A stretch of DNA of 5,727 nt, from assembly GCA_017613335.1 (NCBI GenBank), contig JAGAEB010000133.1, positions 1 through 5,727 on the forward strand. The letters are read 5' to 3'. Position 1 is the stretch's first letter. Each line of letters starts with the position of its first letter. The notes beneath the pieces were generated by a model. The model worked only from the letters and a program-made list of their open reading frames with translations. It ran no database searches and was not told where the DNA came from. Of this stretch, positions 1 through 5,647 are shown piece by piece. Origin of the DNA: Methanosarcinaceae archaeon (lineage in GTDB: Archaea > Halobacteriota > Methanosarcinia > Methanosarcinales > Methanosarcinaceae). Made by a program: the position numbers and the translations under genes.

Positions 1-146
1 AAAAGTGCTCTCTCAAAAAGTGCTCTCTCAAAAGTGCTCTCTCAAAAAGTGCGATCTCAAAAGTGCTCTCTCAAAAAGTGCGATCTCAAAAGTGCTCTCT
101 CAAAAGTGCTCTCTCAAAAAGTGCACTCTCAGAACAGTTTTTTCTC
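1..146. repeat. Tandem array of 14/15-bp units (at least nine copies, cut by the window edge)
   Basis: Nine adjacent units of the form AAAA(A)GTGCTCTCTC fill 1-130, and a degenerate tenth (131-146) ends the array. Unit lengths run 14, 15, 14, 15, 14, 15, 14, 14, 15, so much of the array has a 29-bp higher-order period. The blocks 30-58 and 59-87 are identical. Units 4 and 6 carry CGATCTC in place of CTCTCTC, and unit 9 carries CACTCTC. The 29-bp period is not a multiple of three, so the reading frame rotates, which argues against a coding repeat. The array lies beyond the 3' end of cydB and begins outside the window. Its function is unknown; a variable-number tandem repeat or an array of protein-binding sites are both possible. 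Confidence 0.95.
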
Positions 147-177
147 AAAATAAGGAAAACAGGATGAACGGGAAATC

Positions 178-216
178 CCGGAGCCGCATCATTCAGATTT
201 GTGAAGGCGGCTCCGG
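178..216 (-). terminator. Putative transcription terminator downstream of cydB
   Basis: A perfect 10-bp inverted repeat (178-187 with 207-216, CCGGAGCCGC / GCGGCTCCGG) lies 22 bp beyond the cydB stop. The interior can also pair (192-195 TTCA with 202-205 TGAA) to leave a 6-nt loop. On the cydB strand the sequence after the stem becomes T-rich only gradually, with no immediate run of T. It is therefore a good stem but an imperfect Rho-independent terminator. It could instead be a 3'-end stabilising hairpin. Confidence 0.5.
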
Positions 217-238
217 AAAATCGTTCTGCGCCGGGATC

Positions 239-1297
239 TTACTGTTCACTGACTTTTTCGGTGAATCTGGTGTAGGCCCAGAGTTGGTAGATGATGACGA
301 TCGGAACGATCGCGCAGGCGGCAACGAACATGAGAGCCAGCGTCAGGTGGCTTGACGCCGTGTCGAAGATGCTGAGACCTGTGCCGATGGTCGTTGATGA
401 TTTCATCATGAACGGGTACATGGTCACGAGGCCTGTTGCGGCGGCAAGGCCGCAGAGTCCCATGTGCGTCATGAACGCATAGAACGGGTGTTCTGCTGTC
501 TTTTTGATGAAAGCCAGAGCGATCGTGGCGAGAGCGCAGATCACGGCAAGCGCCGGGAAGGCGTACAGGACGACGTGTTCATTGTAGTTGGCGGCAAAGC
601 CGTCCGTGTTGAAGAGGGAGATGACGAGCATCAGCGCGAACACGGCGGAGGCAACGGCCAGCTTTTTTCCTGTAGAAAGCGTGCTTTCTCTCAGCTGTCC
701 GTCGGCTCTGTGAGCGACCCAGAAGCATCCGGCGGTCATGTAGAGGACCACGAACGTCAGCGCGCCCAGAAGGGCTTTCATGCTGAAAAGACCCAGAAGC
801 GTTCCGGTGTAGGTGTATTCGGTTCCGGTGACGGTGATCGGGAATCCCGTGAAGAGATTCGTGAAGAAGACGCCGAGCACGACGGTTATGAGGAAACTTC
901 CTGCGAACCAGCCCCATTTGAAGATGTTGAACAGTTTTTCGTCTTTTTCGTGGTAGACGAGTTCGACGAAAAGACCGCGGAGGATGAGACCGATCAGGAG
1001 GAGCATCATCGGGAGATACAGCCAGGAGAACATTCTGGCGAAAATGACCGGGAAAGCGGCGAAGGTGCCGCCGGCGGCAAGGATGAGCCAGACCTGGTTG
1101 CCGCCCCAGAACGGCGTGATCGTGTTGGCAAGCTGCCTGACGCGTCTGTCGTAGGCGGCGATCGGCACGAGCATGCCTGCGCCCAGACAGAAGGAGTCGG
1201 CGATCACATAAACGGCCCAGATGACGCACCAGAGAACGAACCAGACGTTCACCAGGAATTCATAGCTGAAAGCAGATGTCAGAAATTCAAGACTCAT
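239..1297 (-). CDS. cydB: Cytochrome bd quinol oxidase subunit II
   Basis: This 352-residue, very hydrophobic protein with about eight or nine membrane segments is the heme-free partner of CydA in the cytochrome bd oxidase. Family signatures are visible: residues 34-42 match the DGFDLGVGM region, W64 to L71 match WDGNQVWL, then GGTFAAFPVIFARMFSWLYLP (76-96), LILRG (104-108), MYPFMMKSSTT (293-303) and DTASSHLTL (312-320). Length is in the usual range. The ATG at 1295-1297 is preceded by AGGAGT (1308-1313) at 10 nt, which lies inside the last codons of cydA. The stop is TAA at 239-241. The gene begins two bases after the cydA stop, so translation is likely coupled. An oddity is that the second Asp of the DGFD motif is Cys37 here and the Asp of WDGN is Gly65; the first Asp is kept as Asp34. 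Confidence 0.96.
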   Translation of the reverse strand: MSLEFLTSAFSYEFLVNVWFVLWCVIWAVYVIADSFCLGAGMLVPIAAYDRRVRQLANTITPFWGGNQVWLILAAGGTFAAFPVIFARMFSWLYLPMMLLLIGLILRGLFVELVYHEKDEKLFNIFKWGWFAGSFLITVVLGVFFTNLFTGFPITVTGTEYTYTGTLLGLFSMKALLGALTFVVLYMTAGCFWVAHRADGQLRESTLSTGKKLAVASAVFALMLVISLFNTDGFAANYNEHVVLYAFPALAVICALATIALAFIKKTAEHPFYAFMTHMGLCGLAAATGLVTMYPFMMKSSTTIGTGLSIFDTASSHLTLALMFVAACAIVPIVIIYQLWAYTRFTEKVSEQ

Positions 1298-1299
1298 GG

Positions 1300-2616
1300 T
1301 CAGTCACACTCCTCGGGACCCTGAACGGCGGCACGTCTCATCAGGCAGATGTCGAGCACACCCAGGATCAGGTAGAATACCGTCAGAAGGACGAGCGTAA
1401 ATAAGATCTGAGCGGACGGGACGGTCGCGGATACGGCGTCGGATGTTTTGAGAAGGCCGTAAACGATCCACGGCTGACGGCCGATCTCGGCAACGGCCCA
1501 GCCGAGAGCGATCGCAATGTACGGCAGCGGGATCGTCCACATCATGAACCGGAAGTAGGCGCGGGAAAGTTTTGTCTGACCGGCGTCTTCTCTGCGGCTG
1601 AGGTAAAGGCCGACGAGACTTTCGGCGATGAAGAGCATGCCGAGCATGATCATGCCTCTGAAACTGAAATACGTCGGCGCGACCGGCGGGATCTGGTCGA
1701 AATCATGAAGGCCTGAAACGGTACCGTCAAAGCTTCCGGTCAGCAGGAAGCTGCCGACTTTGGGAATGCCGATGAGTTCGATGATGTTTCCGTCAGAACC
1801 GGGGACAGAGAAGAGATACATCGGAACTCCTGAGCCGCCTTCCCAGACAGCTTCCATGGCGGCGGCTTTGAGCGGCTGGACGGCGGCGACATAGTGGCCG
1901 TAAGTCATGCCGAGCGCCGGAATGAGGAGCGCTGCGATGATGAACAGGACGGCGGCGACTTTGAACGACGTTCTGAAAACGTTCTCATCGCGTCCTTTCA
2001 TCAGGTGGTAACCGCTGACAGCGATCACGAAAGCGCCGGTGAGCAGGTAGGCCGCCAGGATCGTGTGGATGAGCATATACCACAGATACGGGTTTCCGAG
2101 GACGGCAAAGAAATCGGACATGAGGACTTTGCTCCCGTCGGCGGCGAGTTCATAGCCGACAGGGTGCTGCATGAAAGCGTTTGCGGCGATGATCCAGAGA
2201 GACGAGATCGTCGTGCCGATGCAGACGAGCCACATGGAAACGGTTTTCAGCAGGGCTCTTTTGTGGCTGACGGAGATCCAGATGCCGAAGAAAGTGGATT
2301 CCATGAAGAAGGCAAGGAGCGCTTCAAGAGCAAGCGGCGAGGCGAATATGTCGCCCATGTATTCGGCATATTCGCTCCAGTTCGTTCCGAACTGGAACGT
2401 CATCGCAAAACCGGTGACGACACCGAATGCGAAGTTGATCTTAAATAATGTGCCCCAGAAACAGGCGATCTTTTTCCATTTAGCATCTTTGGTCCGGAGA
2501 TACTGTGTCTCAAAGAGAGCGACCAGGAGACCCAGACCGATCGTCAGAGGGACGAAGATGAAATGGAAAAAGACCGTGACTGCAAACTGGAGGCGGCTTA
2601 AAAGGACTGCATCCAT
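1300..2616 (-). CDS. cydA: Cytochrome bd quinol oxidase subunit I
   Basis: This is the 438-residue heme-carrying subunit, which oxidises quinol at its Q-loop and reduces O2 to water in the cytoplasmic membrane. The key family residues can be placed: His18 (matching E. coli His19, a high-spin heme ligand), Glu98 and Glu106 (E. coli Glu99 and Glu107), His184 and Met322 (the low-spin heme b558 ligands, E. coli His186 and Met393), Arg320, the Q-loop start QPLK with Lys250 and Glu255 (E. coli Lys252 and Glu257), and GRQPW at 379-383. The distance from Lys250 to Met322 is about 70 residues shorter than in E. coli, so this is the short Q-loop type. The ATG at 2614-2616 follows AAGGTG (2625-2630) at 8 nt. 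cydB follows directly. All expected catalytic residues are present, so the gene looks functional. Confidence 0.97.
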   Translation of the reverse strand: MDAVLLSRLQFAVTVFFHFIFVPLTIGLGLLVALFETQYLRTKDAKWKKIACFWGTLFKINFAFGVVTGFAMTFQFGTNWSEYAEYMGDIFASPLALEALLAFFMESTFFGIWISVSHKRALLKTVSMWLVCIGTTISSLWIIAANAFMQHPVGYELAADGSKVLMSDFFAVLGNPYLWYMLIHTILAAYLLTGAFVIAVSGYHLMKGRDENVFRTSFKVAAVLFIIAALLIPALGMTYGHYVAAVQPLKAAAMEAVWEGGSGVPMYLFSVPGSDGNIIELIGIPKVGSFLLTGSFDGTVSGLHDFDQIPPVAPTYFSFRGMIMLGMLFIAESLVGLYLSRREDAGQTKLSRAYFRFMMWTIPLPYIAIALGWAVAEIGRQPWIVYGLLKTSDAVSATVPSAQILFTLVLLTVFYLILGVLDICLMRRAAVQGPEECD

Positions 2617-2624
2617 AATTCATT

Positions 2625-2630
2625 CACCTT
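2625..2630 (-). promoter_or_regulatory. Ribosome binding site of cydA
   Basis: On the minus strand AAGGTG (followed by AA) stands 8 nt before the cydA ATG. It is a strong Shine-Dalgarno match and supports the start at 2616. Confidence 0.8.
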
Positions 2631-2700
2631 GAATCAGATAGGTCAGACTGACAATCTGAATGACAGATCAGATGCCGGCTGAAGCGGCTGAAGATGTCAG

Positions 2701-2730
2701 ATAATACAAAAATACATACAAAAAATACAA
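2701..2730 (-). promoter_or_regulatory. Candidate promoter of cydAB
   Basis: On the minus strand TTGTAT (2725-2730) and TATTAT (2701-2706) are separated by 18 bp, a usable sigma-A-type arrangement. It would give a 5' leader of about 75-80 nt before cydA. The leader and the -10 box contain five copies of TCAGA or its complement (2634, 2643, 2655, 2668, 2697). No clear Rex or FNR dyad was seen. The region is T-rich on this strand, so chance matches are possible. Confidence 0.45.
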
Positions 2731-3244
2731 AGACAACGGAAAATCCGGGATCGTCCGGAAAGATCCGCAGACCGGCGTGACCGGACTGCCGGAAATCTGA
2801 CCGGAACGGATACCTGCATAATAAACGGCAATGATTGCTAATAAATATTTGTCGTTTTTGATTATTACACGCCGGCAAAAAAAGAAATCAGCCAGATCCG
2901 GAGACAAAAACAACAGGAAGATGACGGTTAAGCGGAACAGGGACGGAAACGGACGCGCGGAAAACATCAGGAGAATTTGATAAAGTAAAAACGATAAAGA
3001 AAAGTTGATAAATGATAAAGTATTATAGCTCCTGTGTGAAAAGGGATTCGGAGGGGGATCATAAGACATAATCAGGAAGAAATCACAGAGAATTAAGAAA
3101 CAAAAAAAAATGATAAAAAGAAGAGAAATGAAAAATAAACTTTAGAATCTGTAAAAGATGACATTTGCCCGTATCATCATATGAAAAATCGATTGTTGGA
3201 TTTGGATCTTATGTCTGTTCTGCCGGTCACCGATCAGGATAAAG
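2731..3244. other. Gene-free left and middle part of the divergent intergenic region
   Basis: No convincing gene is seen between the cydA promoter and the hairpin array. Positions 2740-2820 are rich in CCGG/CCGGA words. Positions 2870-3180 are A-rich on the plus strand and include GATAAA words at 2979, 2993, 3007 and 3014, spaced by multiples of seven. Open frames here lack ribosome sites. No cobalamin riboswitch hallmarks were recognised. The plus-strand promoter for the cbi leader should lie in or just right of this part, but I could not place it with confidence. Confidence 0.6.
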
Positions 3245-3288
3245 CGGCTTATACAGCCGGATCCGGAAATCCTGACAGGGTTTTCCGG
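3245..3288 (+). other. Two hairpins at the head of the cbiM leader
   Basis: The first hairpin pairs CGGCT (3245-3249) with AGCCG (3255-3259) around a 5-nt loop. The second pairs CCGGAAA (3263-3269) with TTTCCGG (3282-3288) and continues inside, past one T/T mismatch, with 3271-3273 against 3278-3280. They stand only three bases apart and immediately precede the 41-bp repeats, so all may belong to one structured leader. No T-run follows, so they are not terminators. Confidence 0.6.
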
Positions 3289-3292
3289 TGAG

Positions 3293-3415
3293 GGATCAGA
3301 CAGGTCTTCAGAAAAGACATGTCAGACAGGGCCGGATCAGACAGGTCTTCAGAAAAGACATGTCAGACAGGACCGGATCAGGCAGGTCTTCAGAAAAGAC
3401 ATGTCAGACCGGCGG
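3293..3415 (+). repeat. Three 41-bp direct repeats, each with an internal hairpin
   Basis: Units begin at 3293, 3334 and 3375 with GGATCAG and are nearly identical. Each contains an imperfect inverted repeat (3299-3308 with 3314-3323, 3340-3349 with 3355-3364, 3381-3390 with 3396-3405): a 10-bp stem with one G/A mismatch and the loop CAGAA. Unit 3 has G at 3382 where the other units have A. Opposite U3404 this keeps a G-U pair in a plus-strand RNA but would give C/A in a minus-strand RNA, a slight hint that the plus strand is the one that folds. A degenerate fourth copy may follow (3416-3450). The repeats end about 180 bp before cbiM. The role is unknown: a leader RNA, operator sites or a genome-wide intergenic repeat are all possible. 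Confidence 0.9.
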
Positions 3416-3455
3416 CATCAGACAGATGACGGATCAGCAGAGAAAAGCAGTCAGA

Positions 3456-3484
3456 TTCTGAGGGCATTATACAAACGATATATA
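3456..3484 (+). promoter_or_regulatory. Weak candidate promoter of cbiM
   Basis: TTCTGA (3456-3461) and TATATA (3479-3484) are 17 bp apart. Both boxes match consensus poorly. The -35 half overlaps a perfect 11-bp dyad, TCAGA-T-TCTGA (3451-3461), which could be an operator. If this is the promoter, the upstream hairpins would not be transcribed with cbiM. Confidence 0.22.
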
Positions 3485-3525
3485 GAAAGAATCATTTGTT
3501 AATCATTAAATTTCGGAAAGATTCT

Positions 3526-3582
3526 GATTTCCGGGCAGCATAACGGAAAGATTTCCGGGCAGTATGGGAAGATTTCCGGGCG
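3526..3582 (+). repeat. Triplicated GATTTCCGGGC motif at the cbiM ribosome site
   Basis: GATTTCCGGGC occurs at 3526, 3550 and 3571, the first two followed by AG. The second and third copies are each preceded by GGAA or CGGAA, which can pair with TTCC or TTCCG to form small hairpins. The third copy runs directly into GAGG, the likely ribosome site of cbiM, so folding here could affect translation starts. The intervals (24 and 21 bp) are both multiples of three, but the first two copies lie upstream of any plausible start codon. Confidence 0.85.
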
Positions 3583-3585
3583 AGG
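3582..3585 (+). promoter_or_regulatory. Ribosome binding site that decides the cbiM start
   Basis: GAGG stands 8 nt before the ATG at 3594. The upstream in-frame ATG at 3564 has only a weak match before it (GGGCAGT). Together with the MHIMEG N-terminus this favours 3594. Confidence 0.65.
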
Positions 3586-3593
3586 ATGATTTT

Positions 3594-4310
3594 ATGCATA
3601 TTATGGAAGGATGTTTACCGGGCCCTTGGTGGCAGATCTGGACAGTCCTCTCGTTTATTGTCGTGATCTACGGTATATATAGACTCAATCAACTTGTTAA
3701 GAAAAACAGAGAGCTTCTGCCGCTTCTCGCTGTTGCGGGGGCATTTATTTTTGTATTTTCATGTCTGAAGCTTCCGTCTGTGACGGGCAGCTGTTCACAC
3801 CCGACAGGAACGGGCCTTTCGGCGATCATGTTCGGTCCTGCGATCACATCTGTCGTCGGCTTTATTGTCCTCCTGTTCCAGGCGCTCCTTCTGGCTCACG
3901 GCGGCATGACAACGCTCGGCGCAAACGTTTTTTCAATGGGTATTTTCGGACCGTTTGTCGGCTGGGGTCTTTTTAAGATCCTGCAGAAAGCCAAAGCGCC
4001 GATCTATCTGAATGTTTTCCTGGCGGCGGCGGTTGCCGACCTGGCGACTTATGTCCTGACGTCATTTGAGATGGCGATCGGTCTGTCGTATGATGTCGCC
4101 GGCGGTTTCGGCGATCCGTTCATGTCGCTGATGATCGAACAGAGTATAGGATTCCTCAGTATTTTTGCCGTCACACAGCTCCCGCTTGCTGTTATCGAAG
4201 GTCTTATCCTGACTGTTGCTTTCAAGTATCTTGTCAAAGTGAAAGGAGAGCTCATTGTCAAACTCGGAATCATCGATGACGAACAGCTTCAGAAAATCCG
4301 CGACAACTGA
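3594..4310 (+). CDS. cbiM: Cobalt ECF transporter substrate-binding (S) component CbiM
   Basis: This is the integral membrane protein that binds Co2+ (some relatives bind Ni2+) for import by the CbiMNQO complex. The chosen start gives 238 residues beginning MHIMEGCLPGPWW, the classic CbiM/NikM N-terminus. In the solved nickel homologue NikM the free N-terminus, His2 and a second His bind the metal. His2 is present here and the second is His69 in GSCSHPTGTGL (65-75). Several further hydrophobic segments follow, with LLLAHGGMTTLGANVFSMGIFGPFVGW another clear family block. An in-frame ATG at 3564 would add ten residues and bury the metal-binding N-terminus, so I reject it. cbiN follows after 50 bp. 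There is no fused CbiN domain. Cobalt is favoured over nickel by the separate CbiN next door. Confidence 0.95.
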   Translation: MHIMEGCLPGPWWQIWTVLSFIVVIYGIYRLNQLVKKNRELLPLLAVAGAFIFVFSCLKLPSVTGSCSHPTGTGLSAIMFGPAITSVVGFIVLLFQALLLAHGGMTTLGANVFSMGIFGPFVGWGLFKILQKAKAPIYLNVFLAAAVADLATYVLTSFEMAIGLSYDVAGGFGDPFMSLMIEQSIGFLSIFAVTQLPLAVIEGLILTVAFKYLVKVKGELIVKLGIIDDEQLQKIRDN

Positions 4311-4360
4311 AGGAAGGCCTGACTGAAGATTATTATAAATAAAAAGACAGAGAGAAAAAC

Positions 4361-4678
4361 ATGGCAAAATATACATTGGAAATAATCTGTATTCTCGCTG
4401 TTGTTCTGATGGCTGCCGTTTTTGTATACCAGGCATCTACAGGCGAGCATGAATACGGAGGTACTGACGGCGTTGCGGCCGATATGCTCTCCGAATATGA
4501 TCCCGATTACGAACTTATCGAAGATCCGTCATGGATCCCGAAATTCGAACCGCCGAGCGGCGAAATTGAAAGTCTTCTTTTCTGCCTGCAGGGCGTCGTC
4601 GGCGCAGCGATCGTCTTCTTTGCGTTCGGTTATTACTATGCACAGCGGAATATGAAAAACAAAGAGAATAAATCATAA
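4361..4678 (+). CDS. cbiN: Cobalt transport accessory protein CbiN
   Basis: This 105-residue protein has one membrane helix near each end (about 6-24 and 70-93) with an extracytoplasmic loop between, which is the CbiN plan. Family blocks are GTDGVAADML (34-43, usual form GaDgqA) and PSWIPKFEPPSGEIESLLF (56-74), followed by the CLQGVVGAAIVFFAFGYYY helix. CbiN works with CbiM in metal loading and its presence points to cobalt. The start ATG at 4361 is preceded by a purine stretch, AGAGAG (4350-4355), a modest ribosome site. The C-terminus is short and basic. cbiM lies 50 bp upstream and cbiQ 177 bp downstream, beyond a terminator. Confidence 0.94.
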   Translation: MAKYTLEIICILAVVLMAAVFVYQASTGEHEYGGTDGVAADMLSEYDPDYELIEDPSWIPKFEPPSGEIESLLFCLQGVVGAAIVFFAFGYYYAQRNMKNKENKS

Positions 4679-4694
4679 ACAGGCTTTGGAAAAA

Positions 4695-4710
4695 CCGGAT
4701 GAAAATCCGG
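4695..4710 (+). other. GNRA-type hairpin after cbiN
   Basis: CCGGAT (4695-4700) pairs perfectly with ATCCGG (4705-4710) around a GAAA tetraloop, a very stable RNA fold. It lies 17 bp after the cbiN stop and 28 bp before the terminator stem. Its 3' arm (TCCGG, 4706-4710) can also pair with CCGGA at 4734-4738, so an alternative fold beside the terminator is possible. Whether it is used is not known. Confidence 0.55.
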
Positions 4711-4737
4711 CAGAGATTCATGTCCGACAAACTCCGG

Positions 4738-4778
4738 AACACGGCACGTCTGATCTGATCAGACGTGTCGTGTTTTTT
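4738..4778 (+). terminator. Strong intrinsic terminator between cbiN and cbiQ
   Basis: Positions 4738-4754 pair with 4758-4774 in a 17-bp stem with a single G-U pair (4744/4768), closed by CTG. A run of T (4773-4778) follows at once on the plus strand. The minus strand has no T-run, so it acts on rightward transcription. It lies inside what would normally be one cbiMNQO operon. It may end a cbiMN transcript fully, or let part of it read through so that less CbiQ is made. Confidence 0.9.
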
Positions 4779-4802
4779 GTTGTGTCTGTAATACAATATA
4801 AA
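4774..4802 (+). promoter_or_regulatory. Weak candidate promoter of cbiQ
   Basis: TATAAA (4797-4802) has TTTTTG (4774-4779) 17 bp upstream; a TACAAT at 4792-4797 is an alternative -10. The -35 match is poor and overlaps the terminator T-run. I propose it because cbiQ needs its own start if the terminator is efficient. Confidence 0.3.
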
Positions 4803-4855
4803 AGATATCTGCCGGGATCAAATGAGAATAAGAATTGCAATACGGAAGGTTTTAA

Positions 4856-5647
4856 ATGATTTCGGTCAATCTGGACGACATTGCTTTAATGAGTCCGCTC
4901 CGCCATAAAAATACAGGTCTGAAAATATTCGTGACGCTGACGGGGCTTATTGTCAGTGTTGCGTCAAAATCACCGGTCCTTCCTTTTTTTGTAGCAGTCT
5001 GTCTGATGACGGTGACACTGACCGCCGGAAAAATCCCGATCCGCCCGTATCTGAGACTTGTCATTCCGGCGATGGGATTCGCATTTATGAGCTGTCTCAT
5101 CATTGCTTTTTTGTCCGGATCCGCCGGCGGAGAGGTATTGTGGTCTCATGATTTTGCTGTTTATACGCTTTCCGTGACGACGAAAAGTGTCAATCAGGCA
5201 GTGACGATATTCTTCCGTTCTTTTGCGGGCATCTGCTGCCTCTTTTTCCTTTCAATGACGACGCCGATGCTTGAAATGTTTTCAGGAATGAAAAAGATCG
5301 CATTCCTTGATGCATTTGCGGAACTGACGATGATGATCTATCGTTACATTTTCGTATTTCTGGAAATGTTCCTCAGCATCCAGTCGGCACAGAGCATGCG
5401 TTTCGGATACAACGGAACGAAAAATGCGATCCGTTCTGCAGGAATGCTCATCGGAACACTTCTGATCAGAACGATCGATCAGGGAGACAAACTGTTCCTG
5501 GCCATGAACTCGAGATGCTACGACGGAAAACTGGCATACTGCAATACGAAAAAGGAGATCAAAGCAACAGATCTTATCCTGGTTGCCGGTTTTCTGGTAT
5601 CGATCGCTGTTGTATATGCCGTGAGCAGGAATATGACGGTATTCTGA
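4856..5647 (+). CDS. cbiQ: ECF transporter transmembrane (T) component CbiQ
   Basis: This 263-residue membrane protein connects the CbiM/CbiN substrate module to the cytoplasmic ATPase. The N-terminus NLDDIALMSPLRHKN (5-19) matches the CbiQ opening. RSFAGICCLFFLSMTTP (121-137) and the YRYIFVF block (162-168) are family marks. The two coupling-helix motifs that contact the ATPase are AQSMRFGY (178-185) and AMNSRCYDG (216-224). In the second, Cys221 stands where many EcfT proteins have Gly (ARG/SRG); Arg220 is kept. About five or six membrane segments are visible. The ATG at 4856 follows GGAAGG (4844-4849) at 6 nt, a good ribosome site. The gene is separated from cbiN by 177 bp with a terminator. 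The cbiO ATPase is expected next. Confidence 0.93.
   Translation: MISVNLDDIALMSPLRHKNTGLKIFVTLTGLIVSVASKSPVLPFFVAVCLMTVTLTAGKIPIRPYLRLVIPAMGFAFMSCLIIAFLSGSAGGEVLWSHDFAVYTLSVTTKSVNQAVTIFFRSFAGICCLFFLSMTTPMLEMFSGMKKIAFLDAFAELTMMIYRYIFVFLEMFLSIQSAQSMRFGYNGTKNAIRSAGMLIGTLLIRTIDQGDKLFLAMNSRCYDGKLAYCNTKKEIKATDLILVAGFLVSIAVVYAVSRNMTVF

Noticed and set aside
121..238. Small CydX/CydS-like gene after cydB
   Set aside because: The only minus-strand frame (about 15 codons) has no ribosome site and lies over the terminator-like hairpin; it does not resemble CydX.
5..355. Plus-strand open frame over the tandem array (116 codons)
   Set aside because: It is made of the 14/15-bp repeats, has no ribosome site in view, and overlaps the 3' end of cydB in antisense.
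464..1324. Long antisense open frame over cydB (286 codons), and a similar one over cydA at 1894-2448
   Set aside because: Both are shadows of the G+C-patterned codons of cydB and cydA, giving Glu/Arg-rich products with no recognisable family, while the cyd genes themselves are unmistakable.
2668..3069. Minus-strand hydrophobic open frame (133 codons) upstream of cydA
   Set aside because: The hydrophobicity follows from T-rich sequence, no ribosome site precedes its ATG, and the proposed cydA promoter lies inside it.
3181..3291. Plus-strand 36-codon open frame ending inside the second leader hairpin, a possible leader peptide
   Set aside because: No ribosome site before the ATG and no run of a regulatory codon; kept only as a remote possibility.
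3293..3415. CRISPR array
   Set aside because: The repeats are contiguous with a 41-bp period and there are no unique spacers between them, nor any cas gene.
3100..3593. Cobalamin riboswitch upstream of cbiM
   Set aside because: No sequence resembling the conserved B12-box or the other core boxes was found by eye; a covariance-model search would settle it.
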